Source of the DNA: Hyalella azteca
Taxonomy: Eukaryota > Arthropoda > Malacostraca > Amphipoda > Hyalellidae
Direction: 5' to 3'
Length of the DNA: 64,000 bases
Assembly: GCF_000764305.2 (NCBI RefSeq)
Contig: NW_025934726.1
Location: 59,472 to 123,471, forward strand
Below the pieces are notes generated by a model. That model ran no database searches. It worked only from the letters and a program-made list of their open reading frames with translations, and was not told where the DNA came from. The position numbers were made by a program, and so were the translations under genes. Below are positions 45,565-56,456 of the stretch, piece after piece (the first letter of the stretch is position 1; each line of letters begins with the position of its first letter).

Positions 45565-45714
45565 CAGGACCTATACTTTCAAAAAAAGTTAAGAGATCGT
45601 AAGTTCATCAGCCAATCATTGACGGCATTTCAAGCAAAATCCACCAATCATAGGCAAGAAAATAGAGCGTAAGTACTTACGTTCACCTAGCGAATTTTGA
45701 AAGTATGGACCCAG
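45565..45714 (-). mobile_element. family A inverted-repeat element, copy 4
   Basis: 150 bp, ends CAGGACCTATACTTTCAAAA and the complement of CTGGGTCCATACTTTC, with the family's internal TTAAGAGATCGTAAGTTCAT and GTAAGTACTTAC. Same orientation as copy 1. An open frame at 45430-45672 merely runs through it. Confidence 0.88.
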
Positions 45715-46140
45715 ACTCGTTGAAAACAGTTCACGTTGATCGAATTCAATGCCCGTTTCAGTGTCTGGTACAAAACTGCAAACATAAGTCAGCTCATTGA
45801 TCTGATGCTGTAACTATCATGAGTCGGCCATCAAAGAAAAGCCATCACTCATGTAATGCATCAGTTTTTATTAGGACGAAGTGAGCAAAGGCAGACGAGC
45901 AACACGGAGGATCATTATTTCTCATACAGCAGACACTCGACTTCCTCTTTAGCTGTGATTGTGTTCACTCGCTGCCTCTAAGCTAAGCTCAGGCTGGCTT
46001 ATCACACATCCTCCCTCCTCTCGATCATCGACCAAGGCATGACTTGCACTCAGTAGCAGGAATTTCAACAGATTAATGATCATCTGAAATCAGGAGAATC
46101 AGAAACCAAAAAAATTTTCACTCCCCGACATTCTGACGAT
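45715..46140. other. non-coding spacer
   Basis: Slightly GC-richer unique sequence. No feature supported. Confidence 0.4.
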
Positions 46141-46302
46141 ATTTTAAAGTTTCGCTTCACATTGATTACGAAAATTGTGCACTGAACTTATCGTAGTATT
46201 TTAAAGATTCACTTCATATTGATTGTGCACTGAACTCAAAACCAGTATTTTAAAGTTTCACTTCACATTGATTACGAAAATTGTGCACTGAACTCAAAAC
46301 CA
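46141..46302. repeat. ~57-bp tandem repeat, 3 units
   Basis: ATTTTAAAGTTTCGCTTCAC at 46141 recurs at 46198 and 46246. Units continue TTGATTACGAAAATTGTGCA CTGAAC; the middle unit lacks ~9 bp (TACGAAAAT). A CTCAAAACCA tail is shared by the last two. Confidence 0.85.
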
Positions 46303-48277
46303 ATGAAAAATTGTGCCCAGTGATTTACAGGACATAATTTACATTTCCATATTTGAAACGAACTTAATGTCATTATAATAGCTGTACAAATCTATTGTTT
46401 GCACTCAAAAAACATATTTTTATCAGAGCAACCTTGTCTGCAAGGGCCATGATCACACGAGAAGGGACATTCCAGAGCGATCTATGGGAGAATAAAATCC
46501 ACTATTCCTTTATATTTATATATAAATGCACTTTAAGCTAAAGGTCAGACGTCACACAGGTCACTCACACAGCACAGGTTAGGCGTCAGCTAAAGGTTAG
46601 GCGTCACAGGCAATACTCACAATTCTTAATTTTTTGTCTCCAAATAGTCTGATCGAACTCGTCTCATCGCTCGTTTCATAGAGCTTTTTCAAAGCTGCAG
46701 TTAACGGCTTGTTCACTTGTCAGGTGGCGAGTGATAACCAAATGCGACGCCTCATAGAAGACTTGCTAAGCGTCAGACAGCGACTTGTTCTGCATACTAC
46801 ATCCATAGTAACCGTCGACCTAATACGAAAGACAGATAGCGAGGCAGAATTAAGAATAATTTAAAGAGTTTAGATCTACTTATTTGCGAGAAAATCGGCA
46901 AAGCAGTGGCGAGCTACGTCATTGATATATTGCAGTAATTCATAGGCGAGCAACGTAGTCTTGAGTTATCACTGTTTAATAGAATTCCTGTTTGCTTGAG
47001 CCGTCTGTCTACGGCTAACTGATAATGCATGAACAAGTGGTAATATGTCGCTGCCACTATGATACAAATTTGTCTACCTACGAGTGTCGTTGCGTCGGAT
47101 TGATAGTTAATCTTGATTCTTACCACTGAGGTTAAAAAACATTGGGAAAATAGACGACTTATTTCGTTCTCGTACTTTACTATTTGCAGAAGCGAAAGCT
47201 GTTTTTAATGCTGCCGCTTCCGATTGATCCTATCGGCTTGATGATGAATGTTAAGAACTGAGTCCAATATGCAATACATGATTTATTAGTAATTATTGAA
47301 GCAAGGCGTTTCATTTTACTTACATACCAACGAAAAAAACGATATCATTCTGCCACGTCGTTCAACGTCTGTCAGTTTGCTAAGATCAATGCGTACCAAA
47401 CATAAAAGTTTAATATTTATGACGAATTATCACGCATTGCAACTTGAGCTGAATTCCCGCCGACGAATTGGTGCTGAATTCTCAAGGTTCAGTGCAGTGA
47501 CACGTGCTATTCCAACTGACGTGTTTCAATGAGGGCGACAATCAAGCTGTCATTCAGTGCATTCATCAATCGTGGCAAATGTTTGAAGAAAGCCAGTGTG
47601 ACTGACGTTTTTGATCGCTCATAAAATGCAGGCATTGTTTCGCTCCTCACCCACGCAACGTTTTTCCCCAAGCCTCGTTTTTGTATCGATTACTTCACCA
47701 AATTTATCTTGAAAATGTTTCGAATGCGAAGATCTCTGCAATGTTTTTGCAACACCTCATTGTTCTACTTTCGAAGAGGCTGTATAAGCATGACGATAAT
47801 GATAGTATTTTATTCCAATACATTTAATGTATTCCTCCTTTAGCAACTAAAATGAATTGCGTGTTATTCTTAACGATTGCAAAAGCAAAGGTTATTTCCA
47901 GGAAAAAGATGAGGCGAAAGATTGAATTATTTTTTAACCAGTGTGAAAGTTATCAATCACAATAGTCTAAGTTGGTTTCTCATAAAATAAATTATGATAC
48001 CTAACAAATAAAATATAAGCGTTAAAAAAAGCTTAACTGCTGCACTGCGACATGCCAGGAAACGAGTTCATAGAGAACATGAAAAAAATTTGATGGTTCC
48101 AATAATGGAAATAATAATTTATTGGAAACTAACATATATAGAATGGAACTCAAGGGCTGAGCGGCAAAGAATTGAGAAGCGCAGCAGCAGTCATCAAGCA
48201 GCGACCGGACCTCGTATCCCATGTTTTGTTATAGGTGCGGCAAAGATTTTGGCGCGCCATCTTGATCATTTTTACGG
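46303..48277. other. non-coding
   Basis: At 46540-46610 there are short GGTTAGGCGTCA / GGTCAGACGTCA repeats. A 78-codon frame at 47296-47532 starts at TTG and has no splice support. No other feature. Confidence 0.4.
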
Positions 48278-49571
48278 CTTCCATCACAGTTTTGGCGAGG
48301 CTCATCTGACAACAAACCTCGTCAAGCTGCTGTTGCACTCGAGTTTTCCGTACGTCGTGGTCGTCAGTGATGATCGCGTGACGAGCTTGATGTCCAGCCG
48401 ATAGTAAAACTGATCATTCCAGCTTCCATTGTATCGTTAGGGACCCATAGTATCCGTTGCTGATGCTGTGATGCCTCCAGAGGAAGAAGTTAGCGCTGAT
48501 TCACTAAAAACTTCTATATATTTATGTCAATGAGTAAGGTTTTTATTAATAAAAATGAATAAGTACTTATCAAGGGAAATTCGCATCCGAGACCTTAACG
48601 TATGCTTTCTAAAAATATATACTCAATATTATGTCTTGGTAAAGCACATGTATATTCTATAAGTTATACTGTTTAAAAACAAGTAAAATGTCATTGTCTT
48701 AGCATGCAAAGTTCATGTTAAACGGTTGGATCTGAGGAGCTGGTAGTACACTAATTACTGAAGGAATTACGCCTCTGGCATGTCAGTTATATTTTATATA
48801 ATAGTCATTACATTAAATTGGCGCCAAAACCATTCAAAACAGGATTCGGATCTCTGGGGTCTGAGTGACTGGAGTGAGTCGATCACACTACAAATAATAA
48901 AGTGGCCGGAGCACGTCTCACGACGAGACCCGCGAGCCCTGCAGAAGCAAGTACACGGAAAATCAGCTCTGAAGAGTGTCTCTGCCTCCCATATATTAGA
49001 AGGTTAATTATGACAAGGTTTGATCAGCTGCTAATCAGGATAAAACTTGCCTCATGCAGTAGATGGGAATGCGATTGTGCATATACTATATAACAGTATG
49101 AAACAAATGTATTAATATTACAATTTTTCTACGTATATTATTACTGCAAAATGGGTTTTATGGCAATAGCCATTTACTGGTCCATTCTGAATTTCATAAA
49201 CAATATCTCAGGCATTAATGCGGTCAGCTCGCGTGAAACTTGAATTATGTGTTATCGAAATTATAAGTACGTGACGCATTTATAGTTTCGATCACACTTA
49301 TGTTTCAATTGCACCATGCCTCGAGCAATTGCAGAAGCTTATTCAATGAAGCACTTTTGGACCAAAATACATTAATAAAATTCATATACGAATGAACCTT
49401 CAAAAAGTATTGTATCACCCTACCCTGCTTTTGATGAACCCGCCGGCTTGCACAATTTTTAGCGCATTTTCTCATTTATGGAAAAAAGGCGCTATATATT
49501 GTGCTCGTCATGTCCGTCCGTCTGTAGACCGTCCGTCCGTCAGTCTGTCCGTCTGTGGCTTCACGTTTTCG
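48278..49571 (+). repeat. 1.29-kb tandem duplication, copy 1
   Basis: 48341-49571 is identical by eye to 49635-50865 (offset 1294). The first ~65 bases of the unit (48278-48340) carry several differences and a 2-bp indel relative to copy 2. Frames of 75, 63 and 73-90 codons are duplicated with it, but they have no splice or start support and I do not call them genes. The unit ends inside a GTCCGTC-rich element. Confidence 0.93.
49461..49571 (+). mobile_element. GTCCGTC-rich short element, truncated copy
   Basis: Identical to the left ~111 bp of the copy at 50755, beginning AGCGCATTTTCTC. It is cut at TTCACGTTTTCG, where the second duplication unit begins (AGCTTCCATCACAG). Confidence 0.75.
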
Positions 49572-49573
49572 AG

Positions 49574-50865
49574 CTTCCATCACAGTTTTGGCGAGGCTCA
49601 TCTGGTAACAAACGTCGTCAAGCTGCTGTCACTCGAGTTTTCCGTACGTCGTGGTCGTCAGTGATGATCGCGTGACGAGCTTGATGTCCAGCCGATAGTA
49701 AAACTGATCATTCCAGCTTCCATTGTATCGTTAGGGACCCATAGTATCCGTTGCTGATGCTGTGATGCCTCCAGAGGAAGAAGTTAGCGCTGATTCACTA
49801 AAAACTTCTATATATTTATGTCAATGAGTAAGGTTTTTATTAATAAAAATGAATAAGTACTTATCAAGGGAAATTCGCATCCGAGACCTTAACGTATGCT
49901 TTCTAAAAATATATACTCAATATTATGTCTTGGTAAAGCACATGTATATTCTATAAGTTATACTGTTTAAAAACAAGTAAAATGTCATTGTCTTAGCATG
50001 CAAAGTTCATGTTAAACGGTTGGATCTGAGGAGCTGGTAGTACACTAATTACTGAAGGAATTACGCCTCTGGCATGTCAGTTATATTTTATATAATAGTC
50101 ATTACATTAAATTGGCGCCAAAACCATTCAAAACAGGATTCGGATCTCTGGGGTCTGAGTGACTGGAGTGAGTCGATCACACTACAAATAATAAAGTGGC
50201 CGGAGCACGTCTCACGACGAGACCCGCGAGCCCTGCAGAAGCAAGTACACGGAAAATCAGCTCTGAAGAGTGTCTCTGCCTCCCATATATTAGAAGGTTA
50301 ATTATGACAAGGTTTGATCAGCTGCTAATCAGGATAAAACTTGCCTCATGCAGTAGATGGGAATGCGATTGTGCATATACTATATAACAGTATGAAACAA
50401 ATGTATTAATATTACAATTTTTCTACGTATATTATTACTGCAAAATGGGTTTTATGGCAATAGCCATTTACTGGTCCATTCTGAATTTCATAAACAATAT
50501 CTCAGGCATTAATGCGGTCAGCTCGCGTGAAACTTGAATTATGTGTTATCGAAATTATAAGTACGTGACGCATTTATAGTTTCGATCACACTTATGTTTC
50601 AATTGCACCATGCCTCGAGCAATTGCAGAAGCTTATTCAATGAAGCACTTTTGGACCAAAATACATTAATAAAATTCATATACGAATGAACCTTCAAAAA
50701 GTATTGTATCACCCTACCCTGCTTTTGATGAACCCGCCGGCTTGCACAATTTTTAGCGCATTTTCTCATTTATGGAAAAAAGGCGCTATATATTGTGCTC
50801 GTCATGTCCGTCCGTCTGTAGACCGTCCGTCCGTCAGTCTGTCCGTCTGTGGCTTCACGTTTTCG
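49574..50865 (+). repeat. 1.29-kb tandem duplication, copy 2
   Basis: Head-to-tail with copy 1. Differences from copy 1 are confined, as far as I can see, to the first ~65 bases (CTGGTAACAAACGTCGTC versus CTGACAACAAACCTCGTC, and a missing TG). After 50865 the sequence continues CCGACTTTGAGAAAATGCGC, completing the GTCCGTC-rich element that is truncated in copy 1. Confidence 0.93.
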
Positions 50866-50886
50866 CCGACTTTGAGAAAATGCGCT
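50755..50886 (+). mobile_element. GTCCGTC-rich short element with inverted ends
   Basis: AGCGCATTTTCTC at the left and its exact complement GAGAAAATGCGCT at the right enclose a region of GTCCGTC/GTCTGTC words. Similarity to the copy at 58928 continues ~30 bp past the right repeat (CTCTGTCACTCA..GTGAGTACTGAG), so these arms are probably not the outermost ends. Non-coding and non-autonomous. Confidence 0.75.
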
Positions 50887-51787
50887 CTCTGTCACTCACT
50901 GCAGTGAGTACTGAGTTATATTTTTATTTTTTAGCTAAAACTCGTCCGCATACATACTGCAATTGTTTCAAGTTGCCGTGTTACGATATCGGAATAAATG
51001 AGTTCCAATTATTCCATTGCCATCGTTCCCCAACAGCTTGATTCGCCCGAAATTTTCACTGAAAATAAAGACCAATTTCAATTGGGTGTTCATAATAAAT
51101 CGTAAATAAAATATTTTCAGCCTAAGCTTTATAAATATCATGCATTTATAAGCTGACTACAGCTTGGAAACTCACAAAGCTGACAAATTGGGCTAACGTC
51201 TGAATCCTTCATAATAATTAATTATTACGAGGTATTATTAAATATTTCTCACGAGACTCATGAAATTATCATGAATCAACACATCAGGCTAGTTCTGTAG
51301 GTAAACTTCAGTTTCACATCCTAACAATTTGAATTTCATGTAGATGGCTGAGTTTGGTTACCTCATTAACTGTTGTTTGTGTTTTTAAGGAAATCGGCAG
51401 TGGAATCCTTAATGCACTACTAACTATAATAAATTAATAATTGGGCAAAAATTGACTATTTTATAAAAAGAAAGAGATTAAATATTATGATTTAATAATA
51501 ATGGACTTATTTACAGATATATATAGCTTGATGACTGTGCAGCAGCGAGCGTGGCTATCAAGCCAGTAAGATGCAATATCCGGGCCCCCGATTATATCCG
51601 GCCGGACCTGTTGGTCTGCGGAGACAAGCTTCCCGTCGCAAAATGTGCCCGGCACAGACTCTAATAACTGAGTAACTATCATTAAATGTGAACTATTAGA
51701 TACCTTAATTAATAACTATATAAATTCGACTGAATGATAGTTTCGTTACAATTGAACGAATGCACTTATCATGTCATGATGTTATCG
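50887..51787. other. AT-rich non-coding
   Basis: Apart from the CACTCACTGCAGTGAGT palindrome just after the element, nothing recognised. Confidence 0.4.
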
Positions 51788-52449
51788 GCGACAGGTCACA
51801 TCAGGCCTACACTTCAGCGCCGAGATCACTATGTTATGTTATGTCATCATATTGTATTCTGTCGGCGATCCGGTCATTCCTCTCTCTGAAACTGTACTGG
51901 TTTGATGCAAAGGTAGGGCAACATGGGGCAGCGCGCCCCCCCGTTTTTTAAACTAAATTTTTGATGAAATTTTAATTGATCCGAGGTGGTTCTTTGTTTT
52001 GTTTATAGGTGCAACTAATGAGGAATGTATGTTGTGAATTAGGCGTCTATAGAGTTATTCAATTTTTAATGAAACACTATTTAGTAAAAAGTGTCAAAAT
52101 GGCCCCATTGCCCCACCCCTGGGGCAAAGGGCCCATGGGCTTGGGGCAAGGCGCCCACCCTTGGTCCCTTTACTGAAATTGCATAATTTTCGTTTAAAAA
52201 TGATAAAACAACACTTTACAGTTAAAAATAAGAAAAAATGTATTTAAAAATATGACATTCATTCATTTATTAACAACTCAAAGAATGCAATTATCATATC
52301 ATAATAACATAACTTAACATAGTGATGTCGGCGCTGAAGAGTAGGCCTGATGTGGCCTGTCGCCGATTCTTGTACTTTTCCTGTTTTGGTTTCTGTCGGC
52401 GATCCGGTCATTCCTCTCTCTGAAACTGTACTGGTTTGATGCAAAGGTA
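51788..52449. repeat. composite direct and inverted repeat around a GGGGCA/TGCCCC core
   Basis: A 59-bp segment (TTCTGTCGGCGATCCGGTCA ... GCAAAGGTA) occurs without change at 51857-51915 and 52391-52449. Immediately inside the left flank, about 65 bp (51785-51850; GGCGACAGG.CACATCAGGCC) recur in inverted orientation at ~52305-52372 with about one mismatch in ten. The middle holds GC-rich words (CAACATGGGGCAGCGCGCCC; CCATTGCCCCACCCCTGGGG). This looks like a nested or rearranged transposable element. No open frame of note. Confidence 0.8.
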
Positions 52450-54679
52450 CTTATATTCATTAGCGGTTAAGCAATGGTTTATATTTGAGATGACGATTTC
52501 AAACTCATTACAGTGAGCCTCTCTTATGGTAAAAGACTAAAGTGCAACGTGATTACGTTCGTCGATCATAACTGATAGATTTCATTTACGGATCTCTGTA
52601 ACTGGGTTTGGAATACATTAGGTTTATTCTTTAAAATGTTCTTGATTTGAATTGATGCCGAGTAAGCATTTTCCAGAATAAAGAAAAGTCATATATAAGC
52701 AGAATAACAGTAATCTGTAATCTGCTAAAGGACGTCACGATCAGTACATCTTACCGTCTTCTGATCAGGATATACTGTCAAGCACAGTACTCACGGTATA
52801 GTGGTTCAGTATATATGACACGTTATTAGCTCATCAAAATGGACAATGTAATTTAGTGATGAGGTAAAACATTGACACATTTTTTTTCATGAATGAATTA
52901 TGCCTAATTTTTTATCAATAGTAATTGACGAGATCAGAAATTATTTTACGTCCAGACATTATAGAATCTCATGTCAAATACTGAGACATATAGACCAATG
53001 TTCTTGGTATACTGATTTAGCAAATAATGGATGTGACAGGTGCATGTTGCTGAGCTATTTATTCTTCTGTCTGTATATGGGGCTATAGTGGTAATGCATA
53101 ATATTCTTAAAGAAACGCCTTCTAGAACTATATTATCTAGTACAGTAGCTAATGAGCTTTAATATAATAATTAATCAACTGTCAGGATTTATCGCCCAAC
53201 GAATCGTAAATCAAAAGTCCTTTGAAAATACATTATATACGCCACTTTTGTACAGGAACTAACAGTGAATGGGAAATTTTACCTAATAGTAGTAGTACAG
53301 CTAAAAATTCACTGTTGATTAGACTCATATCAATTACTAAGATATGATTTACTATTACACTTCTACGTCTTTACTCAGAAGGTTGCATGTGAAATGTTCC
53401 CAACAAGATGTTCCCAAATGTTTCTCAACAACAAACCACGACAAGATAGGTTAACCACTTTTTTCAAGAACCACGTGCTAACAATGCGTTATGCACGCGC
53501 ACTGTCCTGACGCCAATTTATGCATGTACCATCTATATCATTATGATGCACGTCTTACGAATAAGTTTTGTCGTCATCTTTTTCTCCGAAGTCAGATAAA
53601 ATGCACCAGGATCCATACTACGATGTTAAAAAAGCACAATATTCACATAAGTGGTAAAAATAAATTCTCAATAAATTAGTGCATGAATAAATAGAACTAA
53701 ATTTGGCAGCATGTCATGCCAGAATTATGCTTTTACAGCCTTCTTACATGATTTGAGTTGTGCTAATGTTAATATGTTTTTCGATGTCCGAGACTTTCCT
53801 TAATTACATGAGCTATGGCAGGACGTCTTATCAACACCTATATAAAGTAACAGGATATTTCCTGGAGATGACATTGTGTTTGGTGGTGGAATCACGAGCC
53901 GTGGGAAGATTTTCTTAAAAATATAGACTCCTTTTGATAAAAAATATATTATACAGTAATTATGTTTCATTTTTAGAGAAACTTTCCGCCTAATTTCTAA
54001 ACGATTTAAATGGGGGCCTTTGTAACATGTAAGGGTTTCAGCAGGACAATCTTTTATCAACATTGATCCAGTAAAAAATACTATGATAGTATAAATAGTA
54101 TATGAGAAATATGTCTAAAAATACCAGGGATTATTAATTGCAAGCGAGGCAGGGTTAACTAGTTAATTTATTAGGTAAGCAAATAACTTCAATGATAGCA
54201 AATTTAAGAAAACAAATCACTTCAATTTTATAAGAAATGTATCACCCTATTTAAAAGCCAAAGTTTTTTAATTTTACAAATAAAAGCTCTCGCCAATAAT
54301 AGAATAGGAAAATTATCACGTATACATGCATTATATAGTCAATCTTGTCTTCAACGTTTGAAAAACAACGAAAATAACTCTTTTCCTTAACAAACAATAA
54401 ATGACACAAATACCAGAATGCAATAGTCATGCTGTACAACATGGGCTACTGTAGGTGTCCTGATGAGGATCCTCACGGCGTCTTTTCTCTCACTAGAGTC
54501 CTTTGGTGAGTCCTAAAGGTGAGTCCTAAAGAAAAGTCCTAGAGTCCTAAGTCCCTTTGGTGGACTTTGGGACTCCTCCAAGAGCCTTATGAAGGATACC
54601 ATAGCCTCATAACACCAACCTCCTCCCAATCAGCAGCAATGAGCTGACTTTGCTGCTATACTTCCCTTCTTCCTTGTAG
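52450..54679. other. non-coding
   Basis: AT-rich. At 54490-54580 short GAGTCCT/AGTCC words form a degenerate repeat with GTGAG, which would mimic splice donors. No gene supported; a 62-codon ATG frame at 52900 has no other support. Confidence 0.4.
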
Positions 54680-54918
54680 CTTCTGTAGCTTATTTTAAGG
54701 AAGATGGCGTCGGCACTCGCACTGGTCAAAGCTGGCCCGCCTTTTTCTACTGCTTGATTTATTCAGATGTACGTCAATTGGCTCATCAATTTATTTTAAT
54801 ATTTTCACTGAATGTTTTCGTTCAATCATTACAGACTAATGATAGGAGCTCGGACGCAGTTGCTACGTTGTTCATTCGCTTCCTTGTGCTTTTGTTTTGC
54901 TCAGTTGATCTTGAATAG
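54680..54918 (+). CDS. possible terminal exon, unidentified
   Basis: CTTCCCTTCTTCCTTGTAG is a strong acceptor ending 54679. The frame stays open for 78 codons to TAG at 54916-54918. The start reads SVAYFKEDGVGTRTGQSWPA, then a hydrophobic segment FFYCLIYS and, later, LFIRFLVLLFC, which could be membrane-associated. No ATG begins the frame, so if real it is a spliced exon. The frame was already open 12 codons before the acceptor. No AATAAA seen close by. Not recognised. Confidence 0.3.
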
Positions 54919-56384
54919 ATTTGCATTTTGTGGCAAAAAAATTATTTTTTAAAGTATGTTTAAAAAAAATTTTTGAACTAATTTGCCTCTCCATAGAGAG
55001 TGAGGCTCGAAGCAGTTTCTAGTACATAATTTAACGCGAACTTGCCGCATAATATAGGTAAAATACTCCAATAGTCACAATACATAATTTAATCAAGTAA
55101 AATTAAATCTCAAAATATGCTACTCATTGTAACTGAATTAGTTATGCATCCAACACACCATTCTCTGTAGCTACCTAAAATAACTAAATTATGTAAATGA
55201 TTTTATAAGTCTCACAGACCTTAATTGGTAAATAAAGATTAATTGGTAAAACAGCCGTTTATTTTCATTATGAAAATAAATTGTTAATTAATGGCCGTCT
55301 CATATTGATGTTATTAGCACCCTTGCATGAAATAACATAAAAATTCACAACATTTGCCGATGTTTTGCTGCTGAAAAAAAAGACAGCATCGCATGTCGAA
55401 CTCCCGAGAACGCCAGGCTTGCAGCGGTCAGTAGGAAGAGCCTCGAGATCGATAGTCCGGAGTGGTGGTCATCTGTAAGCTTTACGTCAAACTGGAGCAT
55501 CGAAGCGGTGATATTTCTCTCCGCCAGTATTGACTATGGCAGAGTGATCATTTTTTGTGGCACAGCTTGTGTCCTAAGTCATCCATCTTAGGCTTCATCC
55601 AACTGAGAGTTATTGGATGGCGGAGAGACAGCGCGACCGAGAGCTATATTCACTCAGAGAGGCAGCCAGTTGCTGTGGTCAAGTAAACAACCTGGCGTTG
55701 CTCTCTGAAACATGGATGACGAATACGCTTATTTGTGGAATATTCAGCCAAGATTAAACGTATGGGAATGATTTCTGCAGCTTGTCAATTGACAGAAAAA
55801 TCGCTAGTTTCTCCAGACCTGAAGCATCGAAAGGTTTTGAGAAAAAAATAATAATCTTAAGCAGAACGACTATACGTATCACAACACTGGGATCCGTCAA
55901 ACAGTGCTGTTTTACCGTGCAGATCCTCATTTATATGAAATTCATGTTATTGTCGACAAACCACTGCTCTGATTGGCAAAAATACTCATAGCCAACTGAC
56001 GCACAAGCATGAAACACAGACAACAGTAATTGTAACACACTAAATACTACTTTGAAAGTCCATCGGAAATTACTTTTCCTATATTCCCCTACATAAATAT
56101 ATATTCTGGCGTAAATTACCTTTGTTAGGGGCTAATATATAGAGGGAACTTTTCTCTCAGTAATGTGAACAAGTTCAAACGAGCTTATGAAGTTTACGAT
56201 GAGTGAATCATTTCTGAAATAATTTATGTATATTCAAGTAATTTAATATTATATTGTATAACCTATGCTATTAATAACGTGTTATCTTCCTTACATATTT
56301 TTTACAAGAAACATACTTACAAATTTGAACATATTATAGAAACATACATACTTAAATATTTTTTTTACTCCTCGAAACTCTTAG
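54919..56384. other. non-coding, possibly intronic
   Basis: 55380-55720 is GC-richer with no splice-supported frame. The remainder is AT-rich. It would be intronic if the neighbouring plus-strand segments belong to one gene, which is not shown. Confidence 0.35.
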
Positions 56385-56456
56385 GTCGAATAGAGGATGG
56401 GAAGGATTATGTGTATGGAGATCAGGGGTGTTACAAGGCAGATGCGAAGAAGCCAC
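56385..56456 (+). CDS. possible internal exon, best-bounded in the window
   Basis: TATTTTTTTTACTCCTCGAA then ACTCTTAG (ending 56384) is a long pyrimidine-rich acceptor, and GTAAGTCATG at 56457 is a consensus donor. The 72-nt segment between is two bases, 23 codons and one base, and the frame closes at TGA only after the donor. The peptide is RIEDGKDYVYGDQGCYKADA followed by KKP: charged, Gly/Tyr-containing, typical of an extracellular or linker segment. Length divisible by 3 makes it a symmetric exon. No family assigned and no partner exon identified. Confidence 0.5.

Noticed and set aside
48022..48404. Overlapping frames with conserved FHHSFGEAHL peptide in the 1.3-kb duplication
   Set aside because: The peptide recurs because the DNA is duplicated; the two copies differ by non-synonymous changes in this part, and the opposite strand is open too.
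54490..54580. Cluster of GTGAGT splice-donor consensus
   Set aside because: These come from short GGTGAGTCCT repeats, with no exon-like frame ending at them.
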